The translations under genes and the position numbers were made by a program. Below, piece after piece: positions 12,673 to 24,761 of a stretch of 64,000 nucleotides of DNA; within the stretch, counting starts at the first letter, position 1; each line of letters starts with the position of its first letter. The notes beneath the pieces are model-generated. The model saw only the letters and a list, made by a program, of their open reading frames with translations. It was not told the origin of the DNA and made no database searches. Source of the stretch: Tanytarsus gracilentus (lineage: Eukaryota; Arthropoda; Insecta; Diptera; Chironomidae); NCBI GenBank assembly GCA_038502055.1, contig JAXRKN010000035.1:686501-750500 (forward strand), written 5' to 3'.

Positions 12673-14899
12673 ATGTTGAAATTAACAAGAATTCTACAAT
12701 TTTTGGCTTTGATAGCTTTTGCCAACTCACAACTTCTCAACATTCCTCAAACCGATCAACAACTTGCTGACATTTATGCGAATCTCGATAATAAAGAGCG
12801 AAGACTTGCGTCATCGATGCGTTCTGAAGTTTCTCAACTTCAATCGACTCTCTCGAGCATTTCATCGATTGCGAAACTTCAGTCAACAGTCAATGACACA
12901 ATAAATCTCTACAGCAATCTCATGACGATCGCAAACTTTCCGCCATATCAAAATATTTCGACCTGCAATGACATCAACATTAAAATCACCACAATTGAGA
13001 TGGACATTCGACGATTTGTGTCACTTCAGACTTCAGCTAGCATCAACGCATCAAACTTGCAAGTTCAAGTGAATCTCATGGCAATTTATTGGACAGTAAA
13101 TCGAGCTTCAGTTGCGTCTTCGTTAAATTTTCAAACCAGAATCGACACCGGAAATGGAATTGTTCGTGAACTGCTGAACTACATCCGAATGCTTTCACTT
13201 TCGATCTCAACGGAAGCTCAAATTAATGCAAACTTGAAAGCATACAAAAGTTCATATTGCATTTGTCAATCGAGTCTGAGTAGTTCGGGTCAAAGTACAA
13301 TTTCGACTTTAGAGAAAAACATGGCATTTCTTGAAGGTCCGCTGTTGGCTCATCAAACAAGAATTCTATCGACAACCAGAGACGCACAGACAAAAGTTAC
13401 AACCGCAAGAGCTCTCGTGACAAATGCAAGTTTGAATGATTTCCTCGCGAAACTCTTGACGCTCTTCACAAAAACTTTAACAGCAAATGACTATTCAAAT
13501 GGAACGACAACGACTGTCACATCCTGTACGGACATGCAAGCACGAATCGGATATGTTCAAGCTAAATTTTATCTCTACGTTCGAGCTTACGGAGATGTTG
13601 GAACAAACTTGACTTACTGCAACTCTTACGCAGTCAGCGTTAATGCCACAATTATTGCATTAAATTCGACTTTCAATGCAACACAAAGAAGTGCTTTAAG
13701 AAGTGCGGCAGTCACTGTCGGTGCTCTCGTGAATATGTTTGTCAAATATTATCAAGATCTCGCTTATACAATCGGAAAGTCAAAAGTTATCTTAAGTGAG
13801 ATTCAAACTGTTGGAGATCAGTTCTGTGGATGTACAAATGCAAGTGATACGACTGTCACAACCACCACAGAAGCAACAACAACTCCTGAAGAAGCAACAA
13901 CTGAAGAGGAAACAAATGAAGAAACAGGTAAAAGACAATTTTTATTTTTATTTTAACTAGTTTCAAAAAAAAATTCAAAAAAGGGTTCAGACATTTTATC
14001 CAAAGACAAAATACCCACATTTTTTAAATTGGGTAAAATACTCTATAAAAAATTTGATATTTTTAATTCAGTATTTAGTATTTGTTCAAAATCCAGTAAA
14101 TTTTTAAAATATTTTAGAAGAGGAAGAAGAAGAAGAAGAAGAGGAAGCTGCAACTCAATCAACCTCAACAACAAGACCAACAACCTCAACAACAAGACCA
14201 ACAACCTCAACAACAAGACCAACAACCTCGACAACGCGACCAACAACCTCAACAACGAGACCAACAACCTCAACAACTGTAACTACAGCTTCAGGTCAAC
14301 CGTGTGGTTTGTATTTTAATAACTTTACATGTCATTTTTTACATTCTCAAATTTTAGGTGTTTTCGTTGACTACAATTATCTCGATACACCCGACGAACC
14401 CAAAACAAGTGGATTTTCAGCTGGCGCATGGCATAATGGTGCTCAATCATGGGTTGGCATTGGAAGTGATTCAACCTGCAGTGGAATGTCAAATATGCCG
14501 GCTCGCATCTCAATTCCTCCAGATAATCCTGGTAGGTTTTTAAATAATAACTTTTAAAATATTACAAAATTATTTTCAGGCGCTTACATTCCATGTAATT
14601 CGTTGTCCGTTGATTCGGACACTCCGAAATACCTTCAAAATCATCCATCGCTGAAGTGGATTTCAACAACTGCATCAAGAATGAAAATAGTAACTTCAAC
14701 TGATCAAACGTCAGCCACAGTCATGGGCATTGGTCGAATGAACGTCACAATCGCAAAAGTTGGAACTTTGACAACTGTCGGATTGATTATGTCACCTTCG
14801 TCTATGACTAACGCAGAATTCTATTACATGACGGGTCTTGGATTTTCAGATTCAGCAATGACATATGCAACAAGTGGATATGAAATTTTGTCGTGTTAA
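12673..14899 (+). CDS. secreted mucin-like protein with internal duplication and acidic/Thr-rich stalk
   Basis: Four exons: 12673-13927, 14118-14306, 14358-14531, 14580-14899, giving 645 residues. The start is the methionine of MLKLTRILQFLALIAFANS, a clear signal peptide; the frame stays open 37 codons upstream but that extension is basic and unlikely. Residues about 20-415 are helical and Asn-glycosylation rich, and look like two related halves each ending in Cys-x-Cys (CIC, then CGC). A run of Glu follows, then about five copies of a seven-residue TTSTTRP-type unit that would carry O-glycans. The C-terminal domain of about 165 residues ends in GYEIL. It faintly recalls DM9 (DUF3421) repeats (PARISIP, PGAYIPC), but I do not assign it. 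Intron 2 uses an unusual donor, GTTTGT. A poly(A) signal AATAAA lies at 14920. Probably an extracellular matrix, gut or salivary-type protein; function unknown. Confidence 0.75.
14160..14280 (+). repeat. coding 21-bp minisatellite (Thr/Pro stalk)
   Basis: About five to six copies of a 21-bp unit near AACCTCAACAACAAGACCA, in frame inside exon 2 of the mucin-like gene. They encode a seven-residue Thr/Ser/Arg/Pro repeat. Array length is likely polymorphic. Confidence 0.8.
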
Positions 14900-15303
14900 A
14901 AGAAAGTTTATTGGAGTTAAATAAAGTTTTAATATTTCACAAATTTTAGTTTTTTTAGTCGCCAATATTGAAGTCGAATTAAATTCACAAAAGAACAAAA
15001 ATTGTTGATGAACAAGATTTCATTGCAGTTTTCATTCCTCCATAAGCTTGAGATTTTTTATTGACATGTCAAACTCGACAGGAAATTTCTAGACATTGAA
15101 TTTTTTAATCGCAGACAAATTTAACTCCTCAAGGTTCAGCCTTCAAAAATCCTCCTTTAATTTCATTTCGAGCGAAAATTCAATAAAAGCAAAAGGAGAA
15201 GAAAAATTTCATTAAACTTACTTTATTGGACGCTTATTTGTCGTTTTTTCTTTCTATTCCTCCCCGACATTCTTTTTCATTATCCTTTTGTCTCCACTCC
15301 ATC

Positions 15304-15363
<60 letters not shown>

Positions 15364-17295
15364 AAAACTCAACTCTTGGCAATCCTAAAAGCGATTTCTC
15401 GCAAAAAAAGTTGAATTTATTTGAACAAAATTCGAATGAAATTTTCTTTCAATTCATTGAGAGAGAAATTGGAATTTTATGGCGAGCAGGAAGCAATTTT
15501 TTCATCTTCTGTTGTTGTGATAGCGGCAGACAGAGAGAATTGAGAGGAAATTCCTTGTGTAGCACAGAGTGCCGTTGTTTATTGCAATGATGATTGCTTA
15601 TTTATTGATGTTTTTCTCTACTTTGTCTGTTGTGAAAATAAAACTCGAGTTTGGGGATGAAAATATTTTTATATTTTTCAGTTGAAATAAAAATTTAAGT
15701 TTTGATTGATTTTTTAAATATAATTTTATAGGTTAAAAGTTTGAAAAATTTTGCTCAAAATTAGAATTTTAAACTTCAATAAATTTTAAAAGTTTAACAT
15801 TTTTTATTAGTTTTTGATTTTTTATTGAATTTTGAACTTTTAAAATTTTGAATCTTAAAATTTTTGAACTTTAAGTTTTATTATAAAATTTTGAACTTTA
15901 AATATGGTTTTGTAAATATTTGAATTTGAAATATTTTGAACTTTAATTTTTTTTATATATTTTTGAACTTTTAGTTTTATACAAAAAAATTAAATTTTAA
16001 ATGTTTTATAAATTTTTGGATTTGAATCTTTTTTGAACTTAAATTTTTTTTATATATTTTTGAACTTAAAATTTTAATTTTTGTATTTTAAAAAATCATT
16101 AAATATTCTTAAATCTTCAAACCCAAAATTTCCTCCCCCACCATCCGAAAAAAAAAAATCTCCTCGAATCTCTTTTGGCACACTTTATCGACGACACTTA
16201 ATTAATTTTCCATCTTTATGACCTTCATATTTCTTCTCTCTCACAATTGCTTTCTCGCCTACGAAAAAACTTCCATAAAAGTCTATTTCGATAAATTTCT
16301 TTTGGCCGTGGGTGTTTCGAAAGTTACGACGAAGGTGGATTTGGATGAAATTTATCAAAGGACGTAAATTCCTCACAAATCCCACTCTTAAAGCTTAATT
16401 GTGCAATTTATGAGAGTGGATGGACGTCGTTGAGATGAAAATTGAATTTTCACACTGAAGACGTAAAAAATCGAAAAAATGTTGAAGATTTATTTAAGTT
16501 GAAATTTTATGTGAGTAAAAAATTAAGGGTTTTTTTAAATTTTTTAATATTTATTTTAAAAGTTTCACAATTTTTAATTTGAATTTTTGATTTAATTTAG
16601 CTAAAATAATTATTTTTATTAATTTTAGGTTAGAAAATATTTTTATTTAAATTTCAACTCAATTAACCCATAAATTTCTAATTTTAATATTTTTACTAAC
16701 TTTTATCCATTCCTTAAAATTTTATTTAAGTTTTTGACTTAATTTACACCAAAAAGTCAATATTTAATTTTTTTGTTAATTTATTTTTGAAAATTAATTA
16801 TTCTTGCCATAAAATTTTAACCTTGAATTTTCGACTTAATTACCCACAAAAATTCACCCCTAAAAACTTTAATTAATAACTCACAAAAACCACCCTAAAA
16901 AATTATCTCAACTCTCAACGCAGCAATAAAGTCATTTTATCTTCATTATCAGCAGACCACTTTTGTAATTAAAAGTAAATCACTTAGCACGAAAAATATG
17001 CTTCCGATGAGCGAGAAAAAACATTTAATGTTCCATAAAAATATTTTACCACAAAAAAAGTCATAAATGTGCTGCTTTTTGGACTCTCGATGGTTGTAAA
17101 TTATTAATTTTTAGCAGGTGTGAGACGTTTGTCGGTCAATGGTGGAAAAACATGAGAAACAAGTGGGTCGTGAATAATTTTTCATTGATTTTTGATTAAA
17201 CATTTTTTATTCGAATTTTAATAATTTAGGGTACCTGCTCCTAATTATAAGCAAAATTTAATATTTTAATAAATTCGCTAGACTTTAGTTAAAAT
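14900..17295. other. intergenic spacer with GA microsatellite
   Basis: This lies between the mucin-like gene and the convergent receptor gene on the minus strand. It contains a (GA)n tract at 15306-15362 and a degenerate array of TTTTGAACTTTAA-like units at about 15740-16080. The open frame running through the GA tract is an artefact of the repeat. Confidence 0.6.
15306..15362. repeat. (GA)n microsatellite
   Basis: An uninterrupted AG dinucleotide tract of about 28 units. Such tracts can act as GAGA-factor sites in Diptera, but nothing here shows that. Confidence 0.95.
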
Positions 17296-19262
17296 TTATA
17301 AATTTTTGAACCTTCGTGCTTGAGAGAAAAAATAAATAAAAAAAATTAGTCCGACATAATTTTTAAAACCCAATTTCACTTCACGTAAAATAGTTAGTAA
17401 TATTTCAAATATAAAGAATCCAACTGTAAAGCCCAAAGCTCCCAGCCAAACATTAAATCCAAACCTCAAGTCATCAACTGTCAAAACTTCAGGACCTACC
17501 GGATCTTCCTTGAACGAAGGTTGGAATCTTTCTTTATAAAGTTCAAGTTTCCATTGAAGAATTCCAAAAGATCTCAAACACTTCACAACGTCTTCTAAAA
17601 TTTCAAAAATAAAACTATTTTGATAAAGTGCAATTCCCATTGGCATTCCGAGAAATCTTTCCGGTAAAATATTTTTCTGTACGTCAAACTTATAAAAAGA
17701 GCCAAAAACTTCCAGCTGCAAATATAATTCGAGAACTGCAAGTTTTCTCGATGAATTGTTGATTTGATTCGTGGTAAAAAACTTTTCAAATTTATCAGTT
17801 TCTAAAATCTTGAAAGTCTCGCTAAAATATTTAAATTAGAGATTAAAATTTAAAATTTTTTTTAACTCACGCTTTTGGTCCAAAAACAGGCACCAAAACT
17901 TTTTTTATCATTCTTTCCCCGCCAATAATGACAATTGTGAAATTTCTATCAAACATCTCGTCGATTGTCTTTGGCGATGCTTTTCTCATGTCCGTCGTCA
18001 TCATTGTGTAGAAAACACCTAAAAATTCAATTATTTTAAATTAAATTTATTAAATTTTTGTCACCTTGATAAGCAGTTCTCATTGTGAGGCAAAAGAACA
18101 AGAAGAAAATCAGCAAAATTCGTGGAAAATTTGTGTTTGGTAAAATTGTTTGTCCGATTCCGAAAAAAGCTCGAATGACATTGAAAGCTGGCGTTTGAAC
18201 TTTGACTCCATAAAAAATTTCTTTGAACAATTTTTGTCTGGAGTTAACGTAAAAAATCACCAAAAAAGCGATGCCAAAAGTGATTGTCAAAAAAACCCAA
18301 GTGAGTTCGTCAAAAGGCAGCCAAAGTTTTTCATAACTCGAATATTTTTCGCCCGGCGTTAATTTAAAAACCAAGAAATCGTCCAAAAATGTCGAAGTGA
18401 CGTGAGTGAAACTGGAACTTGCCACCATTACCATATTTGGCTTTAAACCCAGAATCACGTGTGATTTAATGTTTTTGGAAACTTTTTCGTAATTCCTTCC
18501 AAGGGTTTCAGAATAATTTCTGTGTGGAAATTGAGTAATTAAATTTGCGTTAATTTTATCACTTAGAATTTGCAAAATGTCCGGGATAAATCCGATTGTC
18601 TCGTTGGTTGTTTCATCAATAACTGTGTGGCTTTCACCTCCAGGTGGAATCACAAAAACCAACGGACAATTGTGAAAATTTCCGAACTTTTTCCGGATTT
18701 CCAAATTTTTATCCCACTTTTTGGATTTTTTATCAAATTTATTGAGAATTTTGAGCTGTTGTTGATCGCATGCTGACTCAGTGAACCATTCCATGGACGC
18801 AAGTTCAATTTCTTTCTTTTTATTTATCAAAAAATATGAAAAATAAAAAATTTGTCCGAGAACATTCCAACGGATTACAAATTCCGGAAAATTTTCATTA
18901 AAATCTTCAGCGTGAATTAAAAATTTTAATTTTTTTGGCAATTTATTTCCTAAATTGGAAATTTGAACAAATTTCATTGCGTCGTCGAAAGATTTTGATA
19001 AAATTATCGCAGACTGATCCAAAAAGTTTATTGAAGATTTCACTTTATTGATTTTTGGACTAAAATTTTGATTGATTTTTAAAAGTTCCGTAAAAATTTC
19101 TTTGATTCCTGTTGAAACTTCACCAACCATAAAAATATCAAATTTTACGTCATTTTTTACGAAAAGTTCTTGAACTGTCTCTGAGAAAACTTTAGAAATT
19201 ATTTTCACATCATTTGAACATGAAATAAATTTTAAAAAGATTAAAAAATATTTTAAATTCAT
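17296..19262 (-). CDS. divergent ionotropic receptor (IR)
   Basis: Exons 19262-18065, 18018-17871 and 17821-17296 (minus) give 623 residues. The start MNLKYFLIFLKFISC is a signal peptide. The N-terminal ~190 residues are an extracellular domain. The S1 half contains PPGGESHTVIDE and GFIPDILQILSDKI. The first membrane helix is near VFLTITFGIAFLVIFYV, the pore loop includes FFGIGQ, and the second helix ends in TMRTAYQG, the hallmark junction of insect IRs (usually TAYQ). S2 follows, then a final helix (LGFTVGFFIFEILLT). I do not see the canonical glutamate-contacting Arg/Thr/Asp set, as expected for divergent antennal or gustatory IRs. IRs are ligand-gated cation channels of sensory neurons. 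The Gln-Gly codon is split by intron 1 (donor GTGACA). Confidence 0.85.
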
Positions 19263-19811
19263 TTTGGTTTGATATAAAAAAACTCGATGGAATTATTTTT
19301 TTAAATGTTTTGGGCTCGAATGTTGCTTGCCAACGATATCTTGATGGGATTTATTAATTGACATGCTTTTTTAATAGGAAATATTTTTTGTAGGTTTATT
19401 TTTTTTGGGTTAATTTTTTAACAAGAAAATTAAATTTTTTACGTAAAATTTTTCAAATATAAAAAACTAGAAATTTAATAAAAATAAAAAAATTTAATGT
19501 TAATTTCTTAGATCTTAAGTAGGTTTAAATAATTAAATTATTATCTCATTCGATTAATCAATTTGCGAATAATTAAAGATGATTAATTTTTTTAGTCACT
19601 CACTTGCGGTCAACCAAAAAATTAAATCGTCATAGTTAGAAATGAAGTCACAAAATTTATGAATTATGACTCAAGTCAAATTAATAATGACGAAATTTTT
19701 CACTTTTGACGTCATTTCATGATGCGCTAATTTTATTTTAAAATTATATCGTCAAAGAATTTCTTAATGCCAATAAAAATTGATGACAATTAAGTTTGAG
19801 TCATTTTTGGA

Positions 19812-19855
19812 TATAAAATGAGAAGAAAGTGATGAAAGTTGAATTAATTCAGTTG
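19812..19855 (+). promoter_or_regulatory. possible core promoter of the LRR gene at 19948
   Basis: TATAAAAT at 19812 is followed by an arthropod-type initiator TCAGT at 19849. The spacing of about 39 bp is longer than the usual 30-32, so this is tentative. Confidence 0.3.
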
Positions 19856-19947
19856 AAGTAATTAAAGCTGTTAGGTTAAATAAATTTACAGTCTTTAAAG
19901 TTGAGAAATTAAATTATAGAAAAATTAAAGAATTTTTTAAAAAATCA

Positions 19948-22147
19948 TGAAGCTCATTTTAAGGTAAGAATAATAAAATTAAAAAGTTAATTAATTTTTT
20001 AAGCAAGGGAAAATTTTAATTAATTAAAATTCAAAATTTTATTAATTAATCTTTAAAACAATTGAAAATCTTAATTAATTAAAATTAAAAAAATTAATTC
20101 AAAAATTTTTTAAAAAAATTGAAAACCTAATTAATGAAAGATTTCTCTCTAAATTTTCAGCATTTTCTTCACAATTTTCCTCATCACCATCACAAAATCG
20201 ACAATTCTTCAATGTTCATTTGAGTTTAGTGAAATTCACAGCATGAATTATTCGTGTGAAGTGCAAATGCATCAAAATCTCTTAATTGACGATGAAATCG
20301 AAATCACCGCCAATCACACACTAAAAACAGATGAAAATGTCGACGGATTCATCATGCGAGAAATTAACAGCAAAAATTTCCCCAAAGGAGTCGAAAAATT
20401 CACAAAAATTGTTTTGCTATCGATTTTCGAGTGCGGATTGGAAAAAATCACACAAAATAATTTAAAACATTTCAATGACTTAAAATTTTTAATCCTAAGC
20501 AACAACAAAATTTCCGTCATCGAGCCAGAATTATTTAAATTTAATTTAAAGCTCGAAGAAATTGATTTTGAGGCAAATCCAATTTTTCACATCGATCCAA
20601 TCGTGTTCGATCAACTTGAGGTGCTGAAATTGATGAATTTTAGAGGAATTTCGTGTGACCTCAAACAAGGAAATGTTGATGACGTCATCGCTCAGATTGA
20701 AGCTTTTGATTGCACAATTAAAGACTGGAATTTGATTTACGAAGGGTATGAGAGGGTCGTCGATGGTGAGAGAAAGGTCAGTGAGTCATTGATGAGGCTT
20801 GAAGAAATTTTATTCGTTAAAGAAGAAAAAATTCAAAATTTAACGGAAATTTTAAATGAAAAATCTGAAAAATTTCGAAATTTAACGGAAAATTTAAATT
20901 TTAAATCTCTAAAAATTCAAAAACTTGAGATGAAAATCAACGAAAAAGAAAATTTAATAGAAAATCTCCAAAAATCACTCAACGAATCCAAAAATCAGCT
21001 CAAAATTTCCACAAACTCAATTTTAAACTACGAAAATCAAATCTCAAAAATCAACAAATCATGCTCGGAAGGTGTTAAGTATCTCCTCGAAGCTAAACGA
21101 GAAAAAGAACTCGAAATAAAAATCTGGCAATTTTTAAAGGACGAAGACGAAGCCGAGATCGAAAAACTTTCAGAATTAAAAAGTAAATTTGAAACCGAAA
21201 TCGAAAGTTTTAAAATTCAAATTGACAAAAGTGAAAAAGAAATTGAAAATTTGAAGATTTTAAAAAATTCTAAAGAAGAAGAATTTGAAGAAGTTAAAAG
21301 TGAACTAAAGGAAAAAGATGAAAAATTGAGAGAACTTCAAAGTGAACTTGAGAAAGTTGGGAAAAATAATGAAAATTTTGAGACCCCTAATAATTTCGAA
21401 GATTCAACTTTTGTCGATGGTTTGATGTCAACAACTGAAAATTTAACAACAAAACTTGAAAATTCAAAAGACGATCAAAATAAATTTTCAGAAAATCACC
21501 AAAGTGAATTGATATCAAATTTGACATCAGAAATCGAGCTTCATAAATCAGAAATCGAAAACCTCAAAATTATTTTAACAACCAAAGAAAAAGAACTTGA
21601 AAAACTTCAAAATAATTTAACGCAAAGTGAGCGAAAAATTTTCGAACTTAGAAAAGATTTTCGAGAAAAAGAAGTCGAGGTTGAAAAAATTCAATCAAAA
21701 ATTGCAAAAACCCAAGTTCAAGATAAAATTTTGAGTCTTCAAAAAATCATCGAGGATCAAAAAGTTGAAATTAAAAATCTTCAAAATAAATTGAGCGAAA
21801 ATCAAGAAGAAGAAAATGTGACCACAAAAACTGAGCAAAATGACGACACAAATTATGATGAAGAAACTCCCGATATCATCAACCATCACTCGCACCCTTT
21901 TGTCTCTGAAATCTCACCAACTTCTTACTCGCCAACTGAAAGAACAATTTTCTTCTTCACAATCGCATTTCTTGGAATTGTCGTGATAATTTTCATAATT
22001 TTTTACTGTCGCATGATCGCCAATGAAAAAAGCTATAAAGTGAGTTCGCTTGAGGATATTCGAAATGCTCACATTAACCCTCGCTCGATTGAGAAAGTTA
22101 AATTTGTGGTTGATGACGGAGGAAAGAGAAAAAAAATTGTAGTTTAA
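19948..22147 (+). CDS. LRR / long coiled-coil / single-pass membrane protein (copy A)
   Basis: A 17-nt first exon (19948-19964) and exon 20161-22147 give 667 residues. The join yields the signal peptide MKLILSIFFTIFLITITKS, which justifies the start. Then come a cysteine cap (QCSFEF...YSCEV), about four LRRs (residues ~75-185, with NNKISVIEPELF as a clear unit), a Cys pair, and a Glu/Lys-rich coiled coil of about 350 residues. A linker with Asn-x-Ser/Thr sites follows, then a membrane helix near residues 601-622 (FFFTIAFLGIVVIIFIIFYC) and a 45-residue basic cytoplasmic tail starting RMIANEKSY. The layout resembles transmembrane LRIM-type immune LRR proteins of mosquitoes, but sequence identity to them cannot be judged here. 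The gene at 22771 is a shorter paralogue with the same 17-nt first exon. Inferred role: surface recognition or adhesion. Confidence 0.85.
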
Positions 22148-23327
22148 AAATTTTAAATTTGATTGACGAAAAAAAATTTAAATTTTAAATTTTAAATTTA
22201 AAAATATTTGTAAACAACAAAAAAAATTACATTTAAAAATAAATTTCTCATTTCTCTCTTTTTTAAAAAAAATCTCTTAGCTCATTTCCTCTGAATTTAT
22301 TTTTGTGAGCGATAACTTGAGAATAAAAAATCGGAAATTTATTTTTTTAAATCAAAAGATTAATAAAAGAAAATATTTTTAAATGTTAATAAAATTTGTA
22401 AGAAAAAAAATATTAACTGTTAAAAATAAATACTTAAAATTTATTACGATTAATTTTTTATTCTATTGCATATTGTTACATAATTTTCGAACATTCCCAC
22501 ACGCATAAATAAATCAACACATGTGTCTCTCGAAAAAAAATTCTGAAAAGCAAAAAAAAATATATTTTAGTCTCTGAGAGAACTTAAAAGAGTTAAGGAG
22601 TGGCTTTTTGAGAGAGAAAAAAATAAAAAATATTTTTTATAATATATTATAAAAATAAGAATTTGTTTACAATCGAAATTAAGTCCAACAAATAATTAAA
22701 AGATCAATTTTAAAATTGTGGTAAATAATTTAAAACTTCATCAACTATTTCTGCATAAAAAGTAGCGAAAATGAAATTTTTACTCAAGTAAGAAATTTTT
22801 ATCAATAAACAAACACAAAATTTTTCTTTTATTTCCTTTCGCGCGCGTTTTTTTATTGAAATCGCATAAAACGTTTGATGAATTTAAAACCTTTCGATAA
22901 CGTTTTGATGACTCCGGATGACTCACAAGTTGAGCGTTTACTTTCTGAATGAAACTTTGAAGAAAAAATTTAATTTTAAAAAATTAGCAAGAATATTTGG
23001 TTTTGGTATTAACAAAGTGGTAGCTCTCAGGTCGATCATGGTCAGACGCAAAACAGCTTCCGACCATTCTTTAGTTCTCTATTAAAAAAATATTTGCAAA
23101 AAATATTTAAAATTTAATTAAGAAAAAAATCCAAAAAAATTGTAAATTATTTTTAAAAACTCAAAAATTGTCGGTAAAATAAAAATCAAGTTTTAATTAA
23201 TAAAAAGAACCTTAAATTTAAAAATCAGAATTAAGAAAAAAAATTTAATCATTTTGTGCAATTTAAATCATTTTAATATTTTATAATTTTTATCTCACAA
23301 CTTTTTAATATATTTTTCTATTTTTAG
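22148..23327. other. spacer and first intron; small GC-richer island
   Basis: Mostly A/T. At about 23010-23080 a non-AT-rich island reads GGTAGCTCTCAGGTCGATCA and onward. It has no coding sense on either strand, and may be a short retroposon or structured-RNA remnant. Confidence 0.35.
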
Positions 23328-24423
23328 CCTCACCCTCATGTATATTTATATTTTGCTCTCGCCTTATCCTGTTGTTGCATCATCATTATATTGCTCATAT
23401 GGCGAAAATGTAATTTATGACGTCACTATTGAAAGTTGCTGTATGATAACGAACACATCTGACACAATTGACGACGATCCAAAAGTTGAAATTGACTTCG
23501 ACGCTGAAAGTGTTGAAGGTTTTCAAATGATTAAATATTCGATTGGAAAATTTCCCGAAAATATCAAAAATTTCACAGCTTTAATTGCTCTCGAGATTTT
23601 TCAATGCAATCTCACGAAAATTACAAGAAAAAATCTCGAAAACTTTAAATATTTAACCATTTTATCGCTCGCAAAGAACAAAATTCAAGTTATCGACGCG
23701 ATGTTATTTAAACACAATTCGAAGCTGGAAAAAATCAATTTCGAAGGCAATCCAATCATCCACATTGACCCGATGACTTTTATAACCTTATCTGAAACCC
23801 TCACAGATCTCAATTTAAATCAAATTTCATGTAACATAACCTCAAAAATTCTCAACGAAATCACTGATGAAATTGAAAATCAAAAGTGCACGATCGCGGA
23901 CTGGAAAATCATCGGTGATGGTTACGTCGGAATTGTTAAAGCTTTGCATAATTTAGGACATGATTTTGAAGACTTGAAAACAGAAGTTGAATTATGTGAC
24001 GTCAAAAATGAAGAACTTCAAAGTGAACTCGACACAACAAAGCTTAAATTATCTCAAAATGTTTGTTCAATAAGTGAAGGGGAAACAACCCCCGAACCCA
24101 CACAAGATTTGATTGAAGAAATTCAAAATATTTACAACGAAAATAGAAAATTAAGAATTGAGAATGAAAAACTTGAAGAAGAAATTAAAACTCAAAAATA
24201 TTCGAGTGACGAAAAAAATTCAAGCTCTCAAAATGAAAAATTGATTTATTCAGCTTTGATTGGAATTTTGGCGATCACGTGCTTGATTTTATTTTTTATT
24301 CATTGTCGAATGATGAGAGAAAAGTCAAGCTACAGTCCGAACAATGAAGAAACTTTTGCTATGAATTTAGAAGAAATTTCCGGAGCAAAAGCGAAAACTG
24401 AGGAGAAAAAATATAATTTTTAA
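22771..24423 (+). CDS. LRR / coiled-coil / single-pass membrane protein (copy B)
   Basis: Exon 22771-22787 (17 nt) joins 23328-24423 to give 370 residues. The spliced start reads MKFLLNLTLMYIYILLS, a signal peptide; the downstream ATG at 23338 would lose its first part. A cysteine-containing cap (YCSYGENV) is followed by about four LRRs with KNKIQVIDAMLF and the sequence NPIIHIDPMTF, nearly the same as NPIFHIDPIVF in copy A. A short coiled coil follows, then a membrane helix near residues 311-332 and a tail beginning RMMREKSSY, matching RMIANEKSY of copy A. The coiled coil is about 100 residues against about 350 in copy A. It is a tandem duplicate that differs mainly in stalk length. Confidence 0.85.
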
Positions 24424-24761
24424 ACTTGTAGAAAAGATTAGATTAAAATTTAATAAAAAAAATAATTTTTAAATTTTAAATTTTATTAATTAAAACTTAA
24501 TTTTTTATTTGCTGACAATTTTTGAATTTTTAAAGTTTTTCAGAGATGCGAAATTACAATTAAATTGAATAAAAATTACATTACGATTTAAGCTTAAAAT
24601 GGTGAAATTTTTTGACATCGTTGACAAAAATAAATTAATCATGTTTGTAATTTTTTTACGCCAGACAATTCAGCGTGAATAAAAACAAACATTCGAAGCG
24701 AATAATTTTCAGTTTGAAATTTGTAATCAAATCAATTGCATTCAATAACTTAAAAATAAAA

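Noticed and set aside
14043..14276. Leucine-rich frame on the minus strand
   Set aside because: It is the antisense of the Thr/Pro-coding minisatellite of the mucin-like gene.
15288..15590. 100-codon frame rich in Arg-Glu
   Set aside because: Half of it is the (GA)n microsatellite read as Arg/Glu; the rest has no protein-like features.
17595..17789. Second minus-strand frame within the last receptor exon
   Set aside because: It overlaps the S2-coding frame of the ionotropic receptor, which has the family features; this one is a shadow.
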